A stretch of 64,000 bases of DNA from Lepidurus packardi (Eukaryota > Arthropoda > Branchiopoda > Notostraca > Triopsidae), in assembly GCA_023053545.1 (NCBI GenBank), contig JAKZAN010000159.1:1-64000 (forward strand), given 5' to 3'. Below the pieces are notes generated by a model, which saw only the letters and a list, made by a program, of their open reading frames with translations, searched no databases and was not told where the DNA came from. Shown here one piece after another: positions 36,777 to 48,402 of this stretch; the stretch's first letter is position 1; each line of letters opens with the position of its first letter. The position numbers were made by a program, and so were the translations under genes.

Positions 36777-36947
36777 CTTTATCTCAAATTTCCAGATGAT
36801 AACTATTAACAGTAAAGAACCATTAACACAGTATTTTATTACACTCCCTTGTATTCCAGAGAAGAACACCACCAGTTTGGTACTCTCATTTGCTAGAGTG
36901 ATTCCGGTATTAAGGTTCCTTGGGTATATATCAAAAATATACATATT

Positions 36948-38048
36948 ATGCTCACCAGATTAGTCATGCAAACCATCACTAAAACCAAGTATATAGCTTA
37001 TGTCCCTGGGGAGTCAGCCGATAAGCTCACCATCGAAACTAGAGAACTACCCCTGCCTAAGCCTGATGAATGTCTTCTCCGCATCAAAGCTATCGCTCTG
37101 AACCGTGCTGAGATCATGCATAGAAATGGCAAGTACCCGATCACCAAAGAAGAGGAGAAATACCTCGGTCTTGAAGCCTCAGGAGAACTTATTTCACAAT
37201 CAGGGTATTCCCACCGCATTCATACATAATCTTCATCCTTACTAGATAAGAGACTGGTCAAAAAGTAATGGCGCTGATGTCTGGTGGCTCATACGGGGTT
37301 GGGGTTGGGGTTGGGGTTGGGGTTGGGGTTGGGGTTGGGGTTGGGGTTGGGGTTGGGGTTGGGGTTGGGGTTGGGGTTGGGGTTGGGGTTGGGGTTGGGG
37401 TTGGGGGGTTGGGGTTGGGGTTGGGGTTGGGGTTGGGGTTGGGGTTGGGGTTGGGGTTGGGGTTGGGGTTGGGGTTGGGGTTGGGGTTGGTACTGCAGCC
37501 ATCCAACTCTGTCAGCATGTGTTCGGAGCGCGGCCCTATGTCGTGGTCAGCACAAAAGAAAAGTTAGACTATTGTCTGAAGCTTGGAGCAGCTGGAGGTG
37601 TTGCTTATAAGAACAACTAAAAATGGTCTGAAGAGCTCCTAGGTCAGCTCAAAGATAAGTCAAATTTCGACATCGTTTTGGACTGCGTCCTTGCCAGCAA
37701 CTACGAGCATACCTTAAAGCTTCTTGGTATTGACTCCAGATGGGTAATTTATGGCACGATGGGCGGGACTAAGGTAGATAGTATGAATTTTCTGCCGTTC
37801 TTAGCCAAACGAATCAACATCATCACGAGCACATTGAAGACTAGATCCAACTAGTATAAGACAGAACTAATCAGCAACTTCTCGAACGGGTGCTGCCTAA
37901 ATTCGAGGATGGATCATTGAACCCCATAATCCACCAGGTGTTGAAGGCTGATTGGGAGAAGGAGAAGCCTTAAGCTTTTATCGAGGGACAGAAGATAATG
38001 GAAAGTAACGAGACTATAGGGAAAGTTGTGATCGACTACTCTAAATGA
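36948..38048 (+). pseudogene. PIG3-like quinone oxidoreductase, interrupted
   Basis: A medium-chain dehydrogenase/reductase close to TP53I3/PIG3. Exon 1 reads ETRELPLPKPDECLLRIKAI, ALNRAEIMHRNGKYP and YLGLEASGELI. A 41-nt intron (37205-37245) is followed by SGEETGQKVMALMSGGSYG. The next 196 bp (37295-37490) are telomere repeats where about 58 residues of the family should be. Homology resumes exactly at GTAAIQLCQHVFGA, then KLGAAGGVAYKN, FDIVLDCV and WVIYGTMGG. Near 37884-37890 the frame changes by one base: upstream it ends at UGA 37918, while the expected C-terminus (VLPKFEDGSLNPIIHQVLKA to IGKVVIDYSK) is in another frame up to 38048. The deposited sequence cannot encode a working enzyme. 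Whether the cell's copy is broken is undecided. Confidence 0.88.
37295..37490 (+). repeat. Interstitial telomeric tract, (GGGGTT)n
   Basis: 196 bp containing about 32 GGGGTT units, perfect except for one GGGGGG at 37403-37408. The G-rich strand reads 5'->3' on +, which is the orientation of a right-hand chromosome end for the DNA to its left. It sits inside the quinone oxidoreductase gene. Codon phase on both sides is GGG-GTT, so only the two extra Gs break the frame. Confidence 0.97.
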
Positions 38049-38343
38049 GACTGTGTTTTAGTGAAGATTAACCTGAAAATCCAAAGGTGTAGAGATAAGT
38101 GTCGACTGAACAGGTCATGATCAGTGGGTGGATAAGGGTTTGACGAGGGTTGCAGTATCATGTTCAGTGTGCGAATATATGTACCAGTAGTTTGATAATT
38201 TCCGTGCAATACGCTAAGAATGGTTTGAACTCAATGATACAATATCTTTTTAGCTTCTAAACGTATAACTATGGATAGAAGATCGACACATGCTTTTTAT
38301 TCTTTGTACTTTGACGCAATATTACAGTATTATAGAGAATATA

Positions 38344-41300
38344 TCATGAACTTATGAAACTGTTCAGGACTCCTGTCGGTAGAAACACGATCGTCTTCAC
38401 CGCGCTGAACAACAGCACTGCACTGTTCGACAGCATCGTCACCACAGTGTTCCCCAGAAGAGGCCCGATGTTCTTCACCAGGATCTCCTTCACCAGGCTC
38501 TTCACAAATTACTTGTTGTTCTCCTCCAGGTATTTCGACAATGTCCCGTTGAAGAGGATTTCTTTGATCTCCAGGTGTTGGTTGGATATTAATGCCCATC
38601 CCACCATATCCACACTCAGAGTAGCCGAACAGGCAGGAACCAGCACCAATAATTTTAGTATCTTTTCAGACTGTTTCTCCTTTTTGGGCGACTTCAGAAT
38701 CAGTTATTCCTCATAAGCCTCTTCTTAGAGTTTCCAAACTAATTGGCTCGCCTTCTGCCAATCTTACTTCAGGAACCTAATGCGTGAAGTCAGTCCCAGG
38801 GTCCAGCCATGCATTTTGTCGAGCTTAATTTTAGCCTGTTTCTAATCCTTGACAGTCACATACAGCCTTAACACTTATTTAATCTACAAAATACTGAAAT
38901 TCGATCTTTCCAGCTATTGCAATTTGCAGTCGAACTCTTCGACTGCTGCTTTGATCTCAAATATATTGGGGGATTTAACGAGCTGTACTGATATCTTCTT
39001 TATAGATATGGTTACTTAGGTGAACTTGTCCGCATCCTGTTTCCTATGCCTGACCTTTTATTGAGTGTACGCAGTGGATCCCAAAGAGCTTATGAACTCC
39101 ATCTATTCGAGATCTTCACCAATAGAGATGCCGCTGAAGTTGGGGACTGTTGTCTTATCATCCATTCAACAATTACACCCGTAGGTAACCTCGGCACTTT
39201 CATACTTTATGGCTTGTCGACTTTGACTATTCTAAAGTCATAGTCATCACCCGGGTGTATTATCAGGCCGATTTTATTGCAATTCACATTCCTGAGAGTG
39301 AGAGAAAAAGCACAGGAGTTTGGGGGTGGCGAAAGCTGGAGCGTCTCGATATTTAAGTTACGGAAATTTTACTCGGTCGTCAGTGTTTAACTTAATAAAA
39401 CGTCTTCTTCTACATCGATGACTTCAACATCAGAAGAATCAGAGTCGTCAAGGATTAGGCTATGGCCAATGACTTTCGACGCGAGAGGTGCTGGGGCATT
39501 ACTATTTTTCTGAGGAGGGCACATGTCTTTGAGTGTTAAGATAGCGTTGCGTATATGGCTGGCAAAGAGGGCAGGAGTCAGACTACCGCACTCTGCGGTT
39601 ATTTAAGAAATGGAGCAGTCAAGGCTGACTGCTTTCGAGCCAGGACGTTAGAGCATTTCAACTTTAACAACAGGATTATAAACCTTAAAGAGTGATTTCA
39701 TGCCAAAACTATCTAACTTATCAGGAGGGAGGAAGACTGGATTGGCCAGGTCAGAAGTATCAGAAAAGAACAAGAAGAAGCACTCAACGTTTTTAATGTT
39801 CGAAATTCTGTAGACTTATTTTTTCTACAAAGGCTTCTAAAACATGTCTAGAATGAAATGCAGAGAAGGGAGCTTCAGAACTGACCTTGTGCACGACAAA
39901 GTGCGTTGAGCTTTCTGAATTACGCAGTAAGGGAACACATCTAAAATTATTTAGGAACAGGAGACATCTACTATGATATTCTAGTGCTTCTAGTCCGACT
40001 GAGAGACTGATCGCAGACGAGATGGTCCTGAGACTGAATCCTACTCAGCATCGCCAAGAAACCGAGACTCAACAGTGCTAGAAATATGCGACAAGATATT
40101 TTTGAAGTCATTAATGATTCTGAGATCCCCGATATTCATGGCCCGAAGGTAGAGACTCCTACTAACTTTGACTTCGACTCTGATGATCTTCAGACTGATT
40201 TCTGCCTGTTCTCGACATAAATTCTTCATAGATTCAGGGGAATTCTTATTTTTGCTGAATTTGAAGTCTTGGTTGTTGTGGAGATGTACTAATTTATGCT
40301 CATTGGTTTTCTTTTGCTGTTGCTGTACTTGATCTAACGTCCTCTTCACCGATGGAAATCCTCGCTTCGAGTACAGGAGAGGATGAAGATGAGGGAAGCT
40401 CAGTCGAACAAAAATAAGCTATAATTTGTTAGGCAGGCACAGCGAAGTCTTTATTTTGACCAGGAAAGAATCTACTGAGATCGAAGGTCTGAGACTTATA
40501 GCTTTTTTGATTGTAGTATTTGGTGAGTTTCTACTGCTGTCTGAGCAGTACGACATCACCAACGGAAACATAGATTGATGGCATGCTCAAGCGTAGCACT
40601 AGCTCCTGTGCAAAGATCCTGTAGTCGTAAAAGGATAGAGCAGTCTGTTTTAGGCAAACTTAGAGTAAGAAGTAATTGTTTTTTTGTTTGGGTTCTGCGA
40701 TTGGACCTGCTAGTTTGGGGTGTTATTGAGTTTGTTGCATGTTGTACTTCATTTGGGATCGTAGATGTCGTAACCGAGCTAGATTTATGATCATTTGCTC
40801 CTTGATGGTGATGATAGGAGTGAATACATCATGTGGGGAGTGACTATCGATAGTAATGTCCAGCCTTCCGCCAACCATGTCGATATGCCTTTATTCTGGA
40901 ACAAATCCAACGTCGATCTTGCTTAAACTACACCATTCTGATAGTTTGTAACCTGGCATATGAGGGCAGGCAATATAACGACAGCAAGCGATTTTCTCGA
41001 CTGAACATTTAATGTGTTAATTTTCTTGTTTTTTTAGTTCTATTTTGGCGACTGTCATGCTGGCTCCATCAACTTGTCTTTCACAGACACATGCTCTAGA
41101 TTTGTTGGATATCTTAAGCTATTCTTATTTGTTCTTATACTCGGCCACCAGAAATCTGGTGGTTTAGATGCTGATTGTAATAGTTTTTTGGGCCTTGTCT
41201 GAAGTTTATCCTTTGGCCTTTTCTGGCTTGCCTTCGCATTTTTTAGAGAGGCTCGAACTCTTATTCCTTCTAGAACTGGACTGTCGTTTGGCCTGTATTT

Positions 41301-43239
41301 CATCGTATTCGTACTTAGAAAACAGCAGGAAATTGTTGTTTTGGTTGTTCACATCATGCCTGCTCATCTAGATCTCTGATTCGTTTTTCTCGATTTCCTA
41401 CCGCTTCAGGTTCACTTCGGTCACCAGTTGCTGGAATCTATCAACAGGATATAGAATCCTTGTCAACTAGTCGAGCTGTGCCATGGTTAGGACTACGTCG
41501 AGGCTGCTCACGTTAACATCAACACCTGTTTTCATGTTCTTACGCAACGTTAAACAATTCTAAGTGACTAGTAATTTATCTGGTTTATCGAGTCCCAACA
41601 AGTTATGAACTACGGCTCTATCTGAGGATTGGATCTTGTGGTTTTTTGATGGTCCTGGAGACATGACTAGCATACATTTGATGCAATAGTGTCCACTCTT
41701 CGTTGAACTCTCAAGATCAACATCTAAGAGCCTGATCCTCGCAGTTCTTATAAATATGTTGTTCTAGGTAGCATCGATTTACCCAGAGACACGTTCCACA
41801 CTGAGCTGGAAGAAATTAGTAGGCAAAGGGGTTATGAACTCAGTGGCGGGTTCTTCCCAGATTCTGTTCACTTTCTCATCAGATTTGAGGATAAGGACCC
41901 GAAACAGATTGAGGCTGAACTTAATGGTCAGTTGTTTCTTATACTATACTTTCTGGCTTTACAGTATCTTAAACTTCACATCTTCGGGCACCGCCTTACT
42001 GAACTTGTTGATTTCCTCCTTCAGCTCCTGCTGATTCACTATCAGCTCATTGATGATGTCTTTCTGGTACTTGGAAGTTCCGAGACTGGCTGTGTTTTCT
42101 TCGAAGGTACTGTAGTACGCCAAACTCGCAAAGATGTCCTGGCTACTCATGACAGAATGGGTGCCTGAGTTTCGTTAGTCCTGATTGTTTAAATACATCC
42201 CAAAGTCCCTGCTCTGCTCAAAACACGAATCCTCCTGCATCTGAGTTTCTTTGAGTTTTGATATAGCTCGGTTGTATAGGTCTTTGAACTCTAGAATCTG
42301 ATGCACGAACAGCAACAGTATCTGAATCTGCAAAGGTTCCAATATCAGTTGAACTCTGGCGATCTGGATGTTGAGGGAAGTCTACTGTATCTTGTGCTTG
42401 ATATCCTTACCAATCTTGATGACCACATCCAAGCCTCTCGGGATGGCGAGTACAGTACTTGGGTGGCCGAGAGGTGGCAGTTGATTGTGATTCAGCGACC
42501 ATTCATCCTCTCGCAAGAGGTGAACAGATAACGCAGAAAGGAGTGTTTTGTACTTAAAGAACTATTATCCTGCTTTGCCGATCTACATGTCCTGAAAACG
42601 GCTGACTTCTACCAGTGCAAGAGTAAGCAGCACATAGAACTTCGGCTTAGTTTTGATAGGCTGTTTTAGGGCTTCGTTACGGTAACCATTCTAATCGAGG
42701 CTATTCATGTACAGTCTTATTGTCAGCCCTTCTATCCTGACTTTGATGTTACTGGCTATGTTTTTGAGGATAGCCTTAAAGAAATCCCCAATACCCTCTT
42801 ACTCACTTTCACGGCTATTTTTGGATTCTTGGTTCTTGTATTCTTCCTCACCATAGAAATGCTGATTATCCCGGAGTGTCTCTAGCTGCTGCTTGAAATT
42901 GCTTTCGAAGTGTTTATTCGGTTTAAATATCACATCTACCCCAGAGATTTCTACTTCAATACTTTAGGTTGTTATCTGGGAAATCTTAGGTAATACGATT
43001 CGTAGGCGTGTGATCACTCCCGTGTGCAAAAGGTAAGGACTCGAGGCCAGGAAGGTTTGGTTGATTTTAGTGGCAGAAAGCGACAACTTTTAAAGTTCGA
43101 GGACTCCCCCTCTGAACTCAACAGCAGGCTAGGTGTCGAGGAGGTCTTTGGAGAGCCGACGGATAAGTGTCTGGAGGAATGTTTTGACGGGACTAAAGCC
43201 AGCAACTTTATCTAAAAGGGTGGCAGCTATACACCACAT
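38344..43239 (-). CDS. Chorein-domain bridge-like lipid transfer protein (ATG2/VPS13-like)
   Basis: A protein of 1613 residues with two tiny introns (39147-39178, 32 nt, and 40419-40440, 22 nt). The N-terminus looks like a chorein domain: VKTFLQTLIRRLSKDLLDT, a region ending VLELQKLSLSATKI, ITRLRIVLPKISQ and SIEVEISGVDVIFKPN, whose last element resembles ATG2 (LEVRGLEMVFRP). The long middle has the alternating hydrophobic beta pattern expected of a lipid-carrying groove (for example IARVQLILEPLQIQILLLFV). The C-terminus ends with amphipathic helices (LVKEILVKNIGPLLGNTV, LLFSAVKTIVFLPTG). ATG2 or another VPS13 relative cannot be decided by eye. Expected at organelle contact sites. Confidence 0.78.
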
Positions 43240-43601
43240 AATGCGTAGTAGATTGAGAGGGAGAGTATAATAATTATAAGAAATAGGAGTCAGAGGGCGA
43301 GTAGTGTATTGAAACAGTCGGAAATAAGGAATTACATACAATTATTAAAGAGGGAGTATTGCTATTCGACAATAACAACTATGGTATGGGCATAGCTAAA
43401 AATCGCGGTACCAAATATGCAACAAAGGACTATTGAGCTTTTGTTTATAATGTCGGCATACATATAATCTGTTACGGTGTTCAGACCGTTTGGAGTTTCT
43501 TAATCTTTACATCCTCCATCTCAAACAACATAAACCAAAATAAAAAAATGGACGCGCAATCGGTCAAAAAATACACTAATCAATTAGAATTGGCCATCTT
43601 C
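43240..43601. other. Intergenic, about 360 bp
   Basis: 5' flank of the chorein gene and 3' flank of EB1. AT-rich; nothing recognised. Confidence 0.55.
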
Positions 43602-44654
43602 TCACTCTTCATCGCTCAGGATCCCTTCCTTCTCGTCACACGATTTCTCCTGCTCCGAACACTTCTCGTCTCCGATTAGCTCTCGGATCTCGTCGTCCAG
43701 TTGTTGTCCTTCGGGGGCTGCATCCCGAATGTTCAGCAATAGTTTCAGGTGTCGGATTTTCACGTCACTGTCTTCATCGGACTTAGCTACGATCTCCTTG
43801 ATGCGTTCGATCAAAGCCATAAAGTTGTTCTGGAAGAGCTCTGAACTAACTGATGACTTGCCATTAGCAGGGGTGACAGTAGCACCGTTAAATCTGGCTA
43901 TAGCCGTACTGCACTCGATGCGGGATGTTGATGTGTTCTGGGTAGTGTAGTTTTATTTGTTGACTGCAAACTCGATGTGGGTGCGTTTGCGATTGAGGAA
44001 TATATGGGGAACAGGAGAATTGTTGGTGCTAGCTGAAGTACTTGAGTTGTTATGGGGATTCTGGATGACGATATGGCTAGTGCTGGATATAGCGGCAGGG
44101 ATATACTCGTGGTTGGCAGAGTAGCTGTAGGCACTGGAGCCACACTCAGTTTGGAGTTCATGGATGCTGGAGGGCATATGGGTCATAGCATGGGGCTGAA
44201 ACTATTCGCGGAGTTGTTTATAAAGCCAACTAGCCAGTTCCCAGTTGTCCTGATAGCGGCATCTTGCGATTTTATCAATTTCTATGTTTTTCTTAAGTTT
44301 GAGTTTGGCAAGCCCTCCCACAAAGTGTTTAAGATTGTGTAGGTGGTCGTAGTCGGAACGAGGGTTGCGGTGGATGGCGGAATCCGGAATGGTGTTAGGG
44401 TAGTAGTGGTTGAGGAGTTGGCAGTAGACGGCGCCAGTGCCCAAGGATTCTATGCGGTGGCAGGAGACCTACGTACAATATTTAAGGGGAGAGTAGTTAA
44501 TTTGGTTGTTAATTATTTATAAAGGGGGTCAAACGAAGAGGATATTGGAAGAGAGGGGAGTGGTTACTGGGATGGTGTCGTTGACCCACTTGAGGAGTTC
44601 TGCCTTGGTGAGCATTCTGAGGGTGTGGGGATGCTACTTGCGGGAGAGGGACAT
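43602..44654 (-). CDS. EB1: EB1/MAPRE family microtubule plus-end binding protein
   Basis: A 328-residue protein with one 66-nt intron (44469-44534). The N-terminal calponin-homology domain is recognisable: LTKAELLKWVNDTIPVTTP, HRIESLGTGAVYCQLLNHYY, HNLKHFVGGLAKLKLKKNIE and IARCRYQDNWELASWLYKQL. A Ser/Thr/Asn-rich linker follows, then a C-terminal coiled coil with the EB-type helix (MALIERIKEIVAKSDEDSDV, KIRHLKLLLNIRDA) and an acidic tail EKEGILSDEE. EB1 tracks growing microtubule ends and binds SxIP partners; in ciliates it would act in cortical, spindle and ciliary microtubules. The tail lacks the EEY end seen in vertebrates. Confidence 0.93.
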
Positions 44655-45145
44655 ATTGGGTAGATAGGGAATGAGTGTTGGGATTTTAATTAACTATTGT
44701 AATGAAAGGGTTAAAAATTAAAAAAGTATATGTGTTTATACTTAAAAATGAGGAGCAGTGTGGTTTTTCGGTACAAATAATAGTTAAGAGTAGGCAGCCA
44801 TTGCTTATAGTAGAGCAGGGTTTAAATGGGGGATGATGGTTCATACTTTTCTGAGGTGGGGGTTTGGAATACAATTTGGAATTAGCGAATAGGGATTAGG
44901 CACTTTTCGTTGGAAATCGACCGAGTCTCTCTATACTTTCATCGGTATACGAATATGACTTTATCCCCAATATTTTCTAAAGGATAGCAAAACCCTTAGT
45001 ATTAACAGGGGAGTCGAAAAAGGATTGGAGATCAACTGTCAAATTTGGGTTGAACTGGTTTCTCTATATTAAATGCCGCCCATTTTTTGTATTAAATTAT
45101 CACCCATATTAGCATCCCATACTCCTCTGTAGCTATCATCGATAA
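44655..45145. other. Intergenic, about 490 bp
   Basis: AT-rich flank upstream of EB1 and downstream of the next gene. Nothing recognised. Confidence 0.55.
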
Positions 45146-46833
45146 TCAGTATTACTCTTCCTACTCATATTTTTTAGAACGACCTCCTTGTCCTCCTGGT
45201 TTGCCTTTTTGTTCATTTATGCTTCTCGCAGATGATATCGCTGACCCTTGTTTACGATTACGCAGTCGCATCTCTTGCTAGTTCTCTGAATGGCTTGAAA
45301 TGCTGGACGATGCTTTCTTTCCTCGCGATACTGCAGCCTTTGAATTTTTTGGAGATTCTTCCTCAGATTGCTAAGACTGATTCTCGCTGCTCTGCGCTTA
45401 CTCTTAATCAGAGTCCTTCCTCTTGAGATACCTAACTTTGGTTTCCTTCTAACTTTTGTCTTTCTTCAGAAACTTTGAACTACCGACCAGATTTTGCATT
45501 TTCAGGAACTTACTCCTTTCCAGATCGAGTTGGCCCTCGATATCAGCTATGTATTGGTCTAGATCAGCTTTTTGACCCAGCATTTTGGCCTTATTGGTGA
45601 ACAGCCAAAGCTGGAGCGCTGTACACGAGGCAGTGAGAATTAGCAAGGCGACAACGTAAAGATAGTACTGCCATTGGATCCCATCCAACTGACCCAGCTT
45701 TACCTATTTGGCGAAAAGAAATTCGTTGGGGAAGGCTCCTAGATACCAACTTAAGGCTCTTAATGCGGCATAAGCACCGATGAAAGCTAAAATACATGAT
45801 GATGTCAGAAGGATGAATTAGTGTTTGAGTTACATGTGCATACGATGACGAATCGCTTCCTGGAGAAAATGCTGAGTACTCCCATACCGATTCCGAGAAT
45901 GGCCATTGCGATAAACAGAGGGAGGGCAGATACGCTACTCCTTATGTGATACAGTGCGATATTGTTGAGGATGAAAGCTATGATGATGCCCATCCACATA
46001 CCCAGACAGAACGATCCAGCTTTGGGGAAATACAAAACCATGTACCCTACGAAAACAGATGTGATGAGAGTTATCACGAGGACCGAGTTGATAATGGCGT
46101 TAGGGAAGCCAGGCTGGAAGACAGTGTTTGACTCAATAATTACCAGCAGGAAGAAGGAAGCCAGCGCACCGAGCAGGAGAAGAGTAGCTTTGTACAGGTG
46201 GAAACCAAGGACCATTTAAAGCACACCTAGAATAAGAGTAGCCAGAAAGAAGGCAAATCGGTGATCATCGAAAAAGCTCCAGATCGTGCTAAGATCAATT
46301 TTGGGACAGCCAGCGTCGCCTACTGGGATCACATAAATAAACTGGTTCTCGGCAGTGGGTTGAATAACCGGAACAGTCGAATTCATGCAAGAGTAGAAGA
46401 GGTGGAGACTGTATATCTGATTGGAATGCGGAAGCATTGTGGAGGTTGAGACCAGCACTCCTGATTTGTAGTCACCCTGAACAGCATGGTTAAAAGTAGG
46501 AGTGCTATTAAAGGGAACGCAAGTGAAGGTAGAATCAGAGTGATAGATTTTAAGGATCGCCCAACCCGTGTAGTCATTGAGAGGAACAGGTTGCGCTGTA
46601 GTATTAGTTTCAGGCCAATTCGGGATTTGACAATAGTCAGATACATTTTTACAGAGGTTGTAGTTGAGAGTATAGGAAGCTGGGGAGTTAACTAGGTGAT
46701 CTGAGGCGTTACCAGAATTTAGATCAAAAGCATAGGGAGAGACTTATTCGAATTGGAAACTGTTGCAGTATTGGGAGGTGCCAATAGAGGAGAGAGTGAG
46801 GAGTAAGAGTAGAGTAAGGATGTGATTAGGCAT
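45146..46833 (-). CDS. TMEM198/TM7S3-like multi-pass membrane protein
   Basis: A protein of 546 residues with one 47-nt intron (45787-45833). A signal peptide (MPNHILTLLLLLTLSSIGTS) precedes an approximately 180-residue lumenal or extracellular domain rich in Cys and N-glycosylation sites (NVSD, NTTA, NSTV). Residues about 190-430 hold seven hydrophobic segments with the small-residue pattern of the DUF4203 (TM7S3/TMEM198-like) domain: FHLYKATLLLLGALASFFLL, GSFCLGMWMGIIIAFILN and PLFIAMAILGIGMGVLSIF. The cytosolic tail starts with a coiled coil (ADLDQYIADIEGQLDLERSK) and is then Ser/Glu/Lys-rich. TMEM198 in animals acts in Wnt signalling; the role here is unknown. Confidence 0.82.
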
Positions 46834-47160
46834 GGTATATTAGCGTAGCGATTGGCGACGAGGGCTGCACATGGGAGGCATCAAGAAAAATATGGGAGTA
46901 GCAGACCAATAACTCTGACTGTAGATGGTTTTTGAATGATTATTAAAAAGGATAGACGGAAAGTCATGTCGTAACTTAAATAAGTAAATCCAGTACTGAG
47001 AGAAGGTCATTTAAATCTAAAAAGGAGGGAAGCTTCGATTATAAAATACGAGATACTAGGTCAAAACGGGACTCGCATAGGACAAGTTGCTGTGCCTCCA
47101 AACGAGATCAAAGTATAGAGTTATACCTACATAATACTCCCAATATTATTAACATTACAC
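46834..47160. other. Divergent promoter region, about 330 bp
   Basis: Lies between two divergent membrane-protein genes, so it probably carries both promoters. No defined motif is seen. Confidence 0.5.
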
Positions 47161-48123
47161 ATGGCCTTCTTTGCTATCTCTATCCTTGATGTTGTTGCCT
47201 TCGGGTCCACCGCACTCGTCTCTGCAATCGGGCTCTTCCACTCCCGTACCCTCCAAGAAGGACGTCGTTTTTTCCTCCTTTTCTACGCAGAGATATTCAC
47301 CATCAGCATCTTGCAAGTCATTATCGGAGCTCTTAATCTTATCCACACAGGCCTCACCCGCAGCGAGACCCTCTACATTCAGCAATTAATCAACTGCTAC
47401 TCCCTCATCATCCAGGTAGCCCTCCTCCTCACCATCTCATACGGATGGCAAAAGACAGCCATGAAGCTGAGATAAGAGTACTTGGTCAACGGTAGCGTGC
47501 TGATTCGCAGACGCCACATCTACACAATCATAATAACCAGCCTGCTCGTGTGCTACAGCATCGTGACACTGGCTCTCATCGTTGACTACACAGTATTCCA
47601 TCAACTTAGCGACTTGGTAGTGTACGTGTGCGAGCTCTTCGTGTATCTATTTATGGTGGGCGGCTGCTTAGTGCAATTCCATCAGGGTAGAGGGCTGTCG
47701 AAGCTCTTAAGCCAGTACAAACGCCTCGTCGGCATCAAGATATCCAAATGCAGGGTAAGTAATATCTATTCAAACCGATAAATCTATATTTGTCTGCTAT
47801 AGTTTAACTTAGTATATCTTGTAGCATTCGCTCTGACTCTCCTGCGGTCAGTGGCTGAAATCCTCAGACTCGCCTATCTCTTGATCAGTGACTAGCAGGT
47901 AGGCCAGGCTAAGGAAGCGTTCTTGCAGAACTTGCAACTGTACTTCATTATTTATGGGGTGTTCGAAGCAATTCCGCTGGTTTGTTATCTTTTCGGCGTT
48001 CGGATCGAGAAGACAAAGGAGGAGCTGAACCAGAACTACCTTCGCGAGTCGGTATCCTCAGCAGCAACAGACAGGACGAGCAAACTTGAGACGGAGCTGG
48101 CGAACCAGAACCAGATGTATTGA
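47161..48123 (+). CDS. Polytopic membrane protein, about seven passes
   Basis: A 304-residue protein with one 48-nt intron (47755-47802). Hydrophobic segments: ISILDVVAFGSTALVSAIGL, IFTISILQVIIGALNLI, YSLIIQVALLLTISYGW, YTIIITSLLVCYSIVTLALI, LVVYVCELFVYLFMVGGCLV, LVYLVAFALTLL and YFIIYGVFEAIPLVCYLFG. The order and a short polar C-tail ending NQNQMY resemble TOM1/THH1-type (DUF1084) or other small 7TM proteins. No diagnostic motif allows a choice. Confidence 0.8.
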
Positions 48124-48402
48124 GAAAAGGCGGAGGGCGTGAGGGAGGCATTGGACCGAAATGGGAGTTCCTGTGAAACACGGCTGAAAGACAAATCCTA
48201 ATCCTAATTAATCTATAAAGAAGTACAAATCTGTGGATGCAATATGCAATTAAAATTAATGAGCCACTCCAAACTATCGTGCAAGTTTGTGTCTGAATAT
48301 TTAATGTCAACGATCCTGACCCCCTTCACTCGCCCACTACTAGCACAACTAAAATAAATATAAACCAGCTTCGTTCGATATATTAACTTTCATTTTTTAC
48401 CG

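Noticed and set aside
37242-37610. Long frames encoding (GV)n, (GL)n, (GW)n and (PNPTP)n
   Set aside because: They are translations of the telomere hexamer and have no biological meaning as proteins.
36948-38048. A transposon or virus-like insertion in the quinone oxidoreductase gene
   Set aside because: The insert is pure telomere hexamer, with no terminal repeats, target duplication or coding content.
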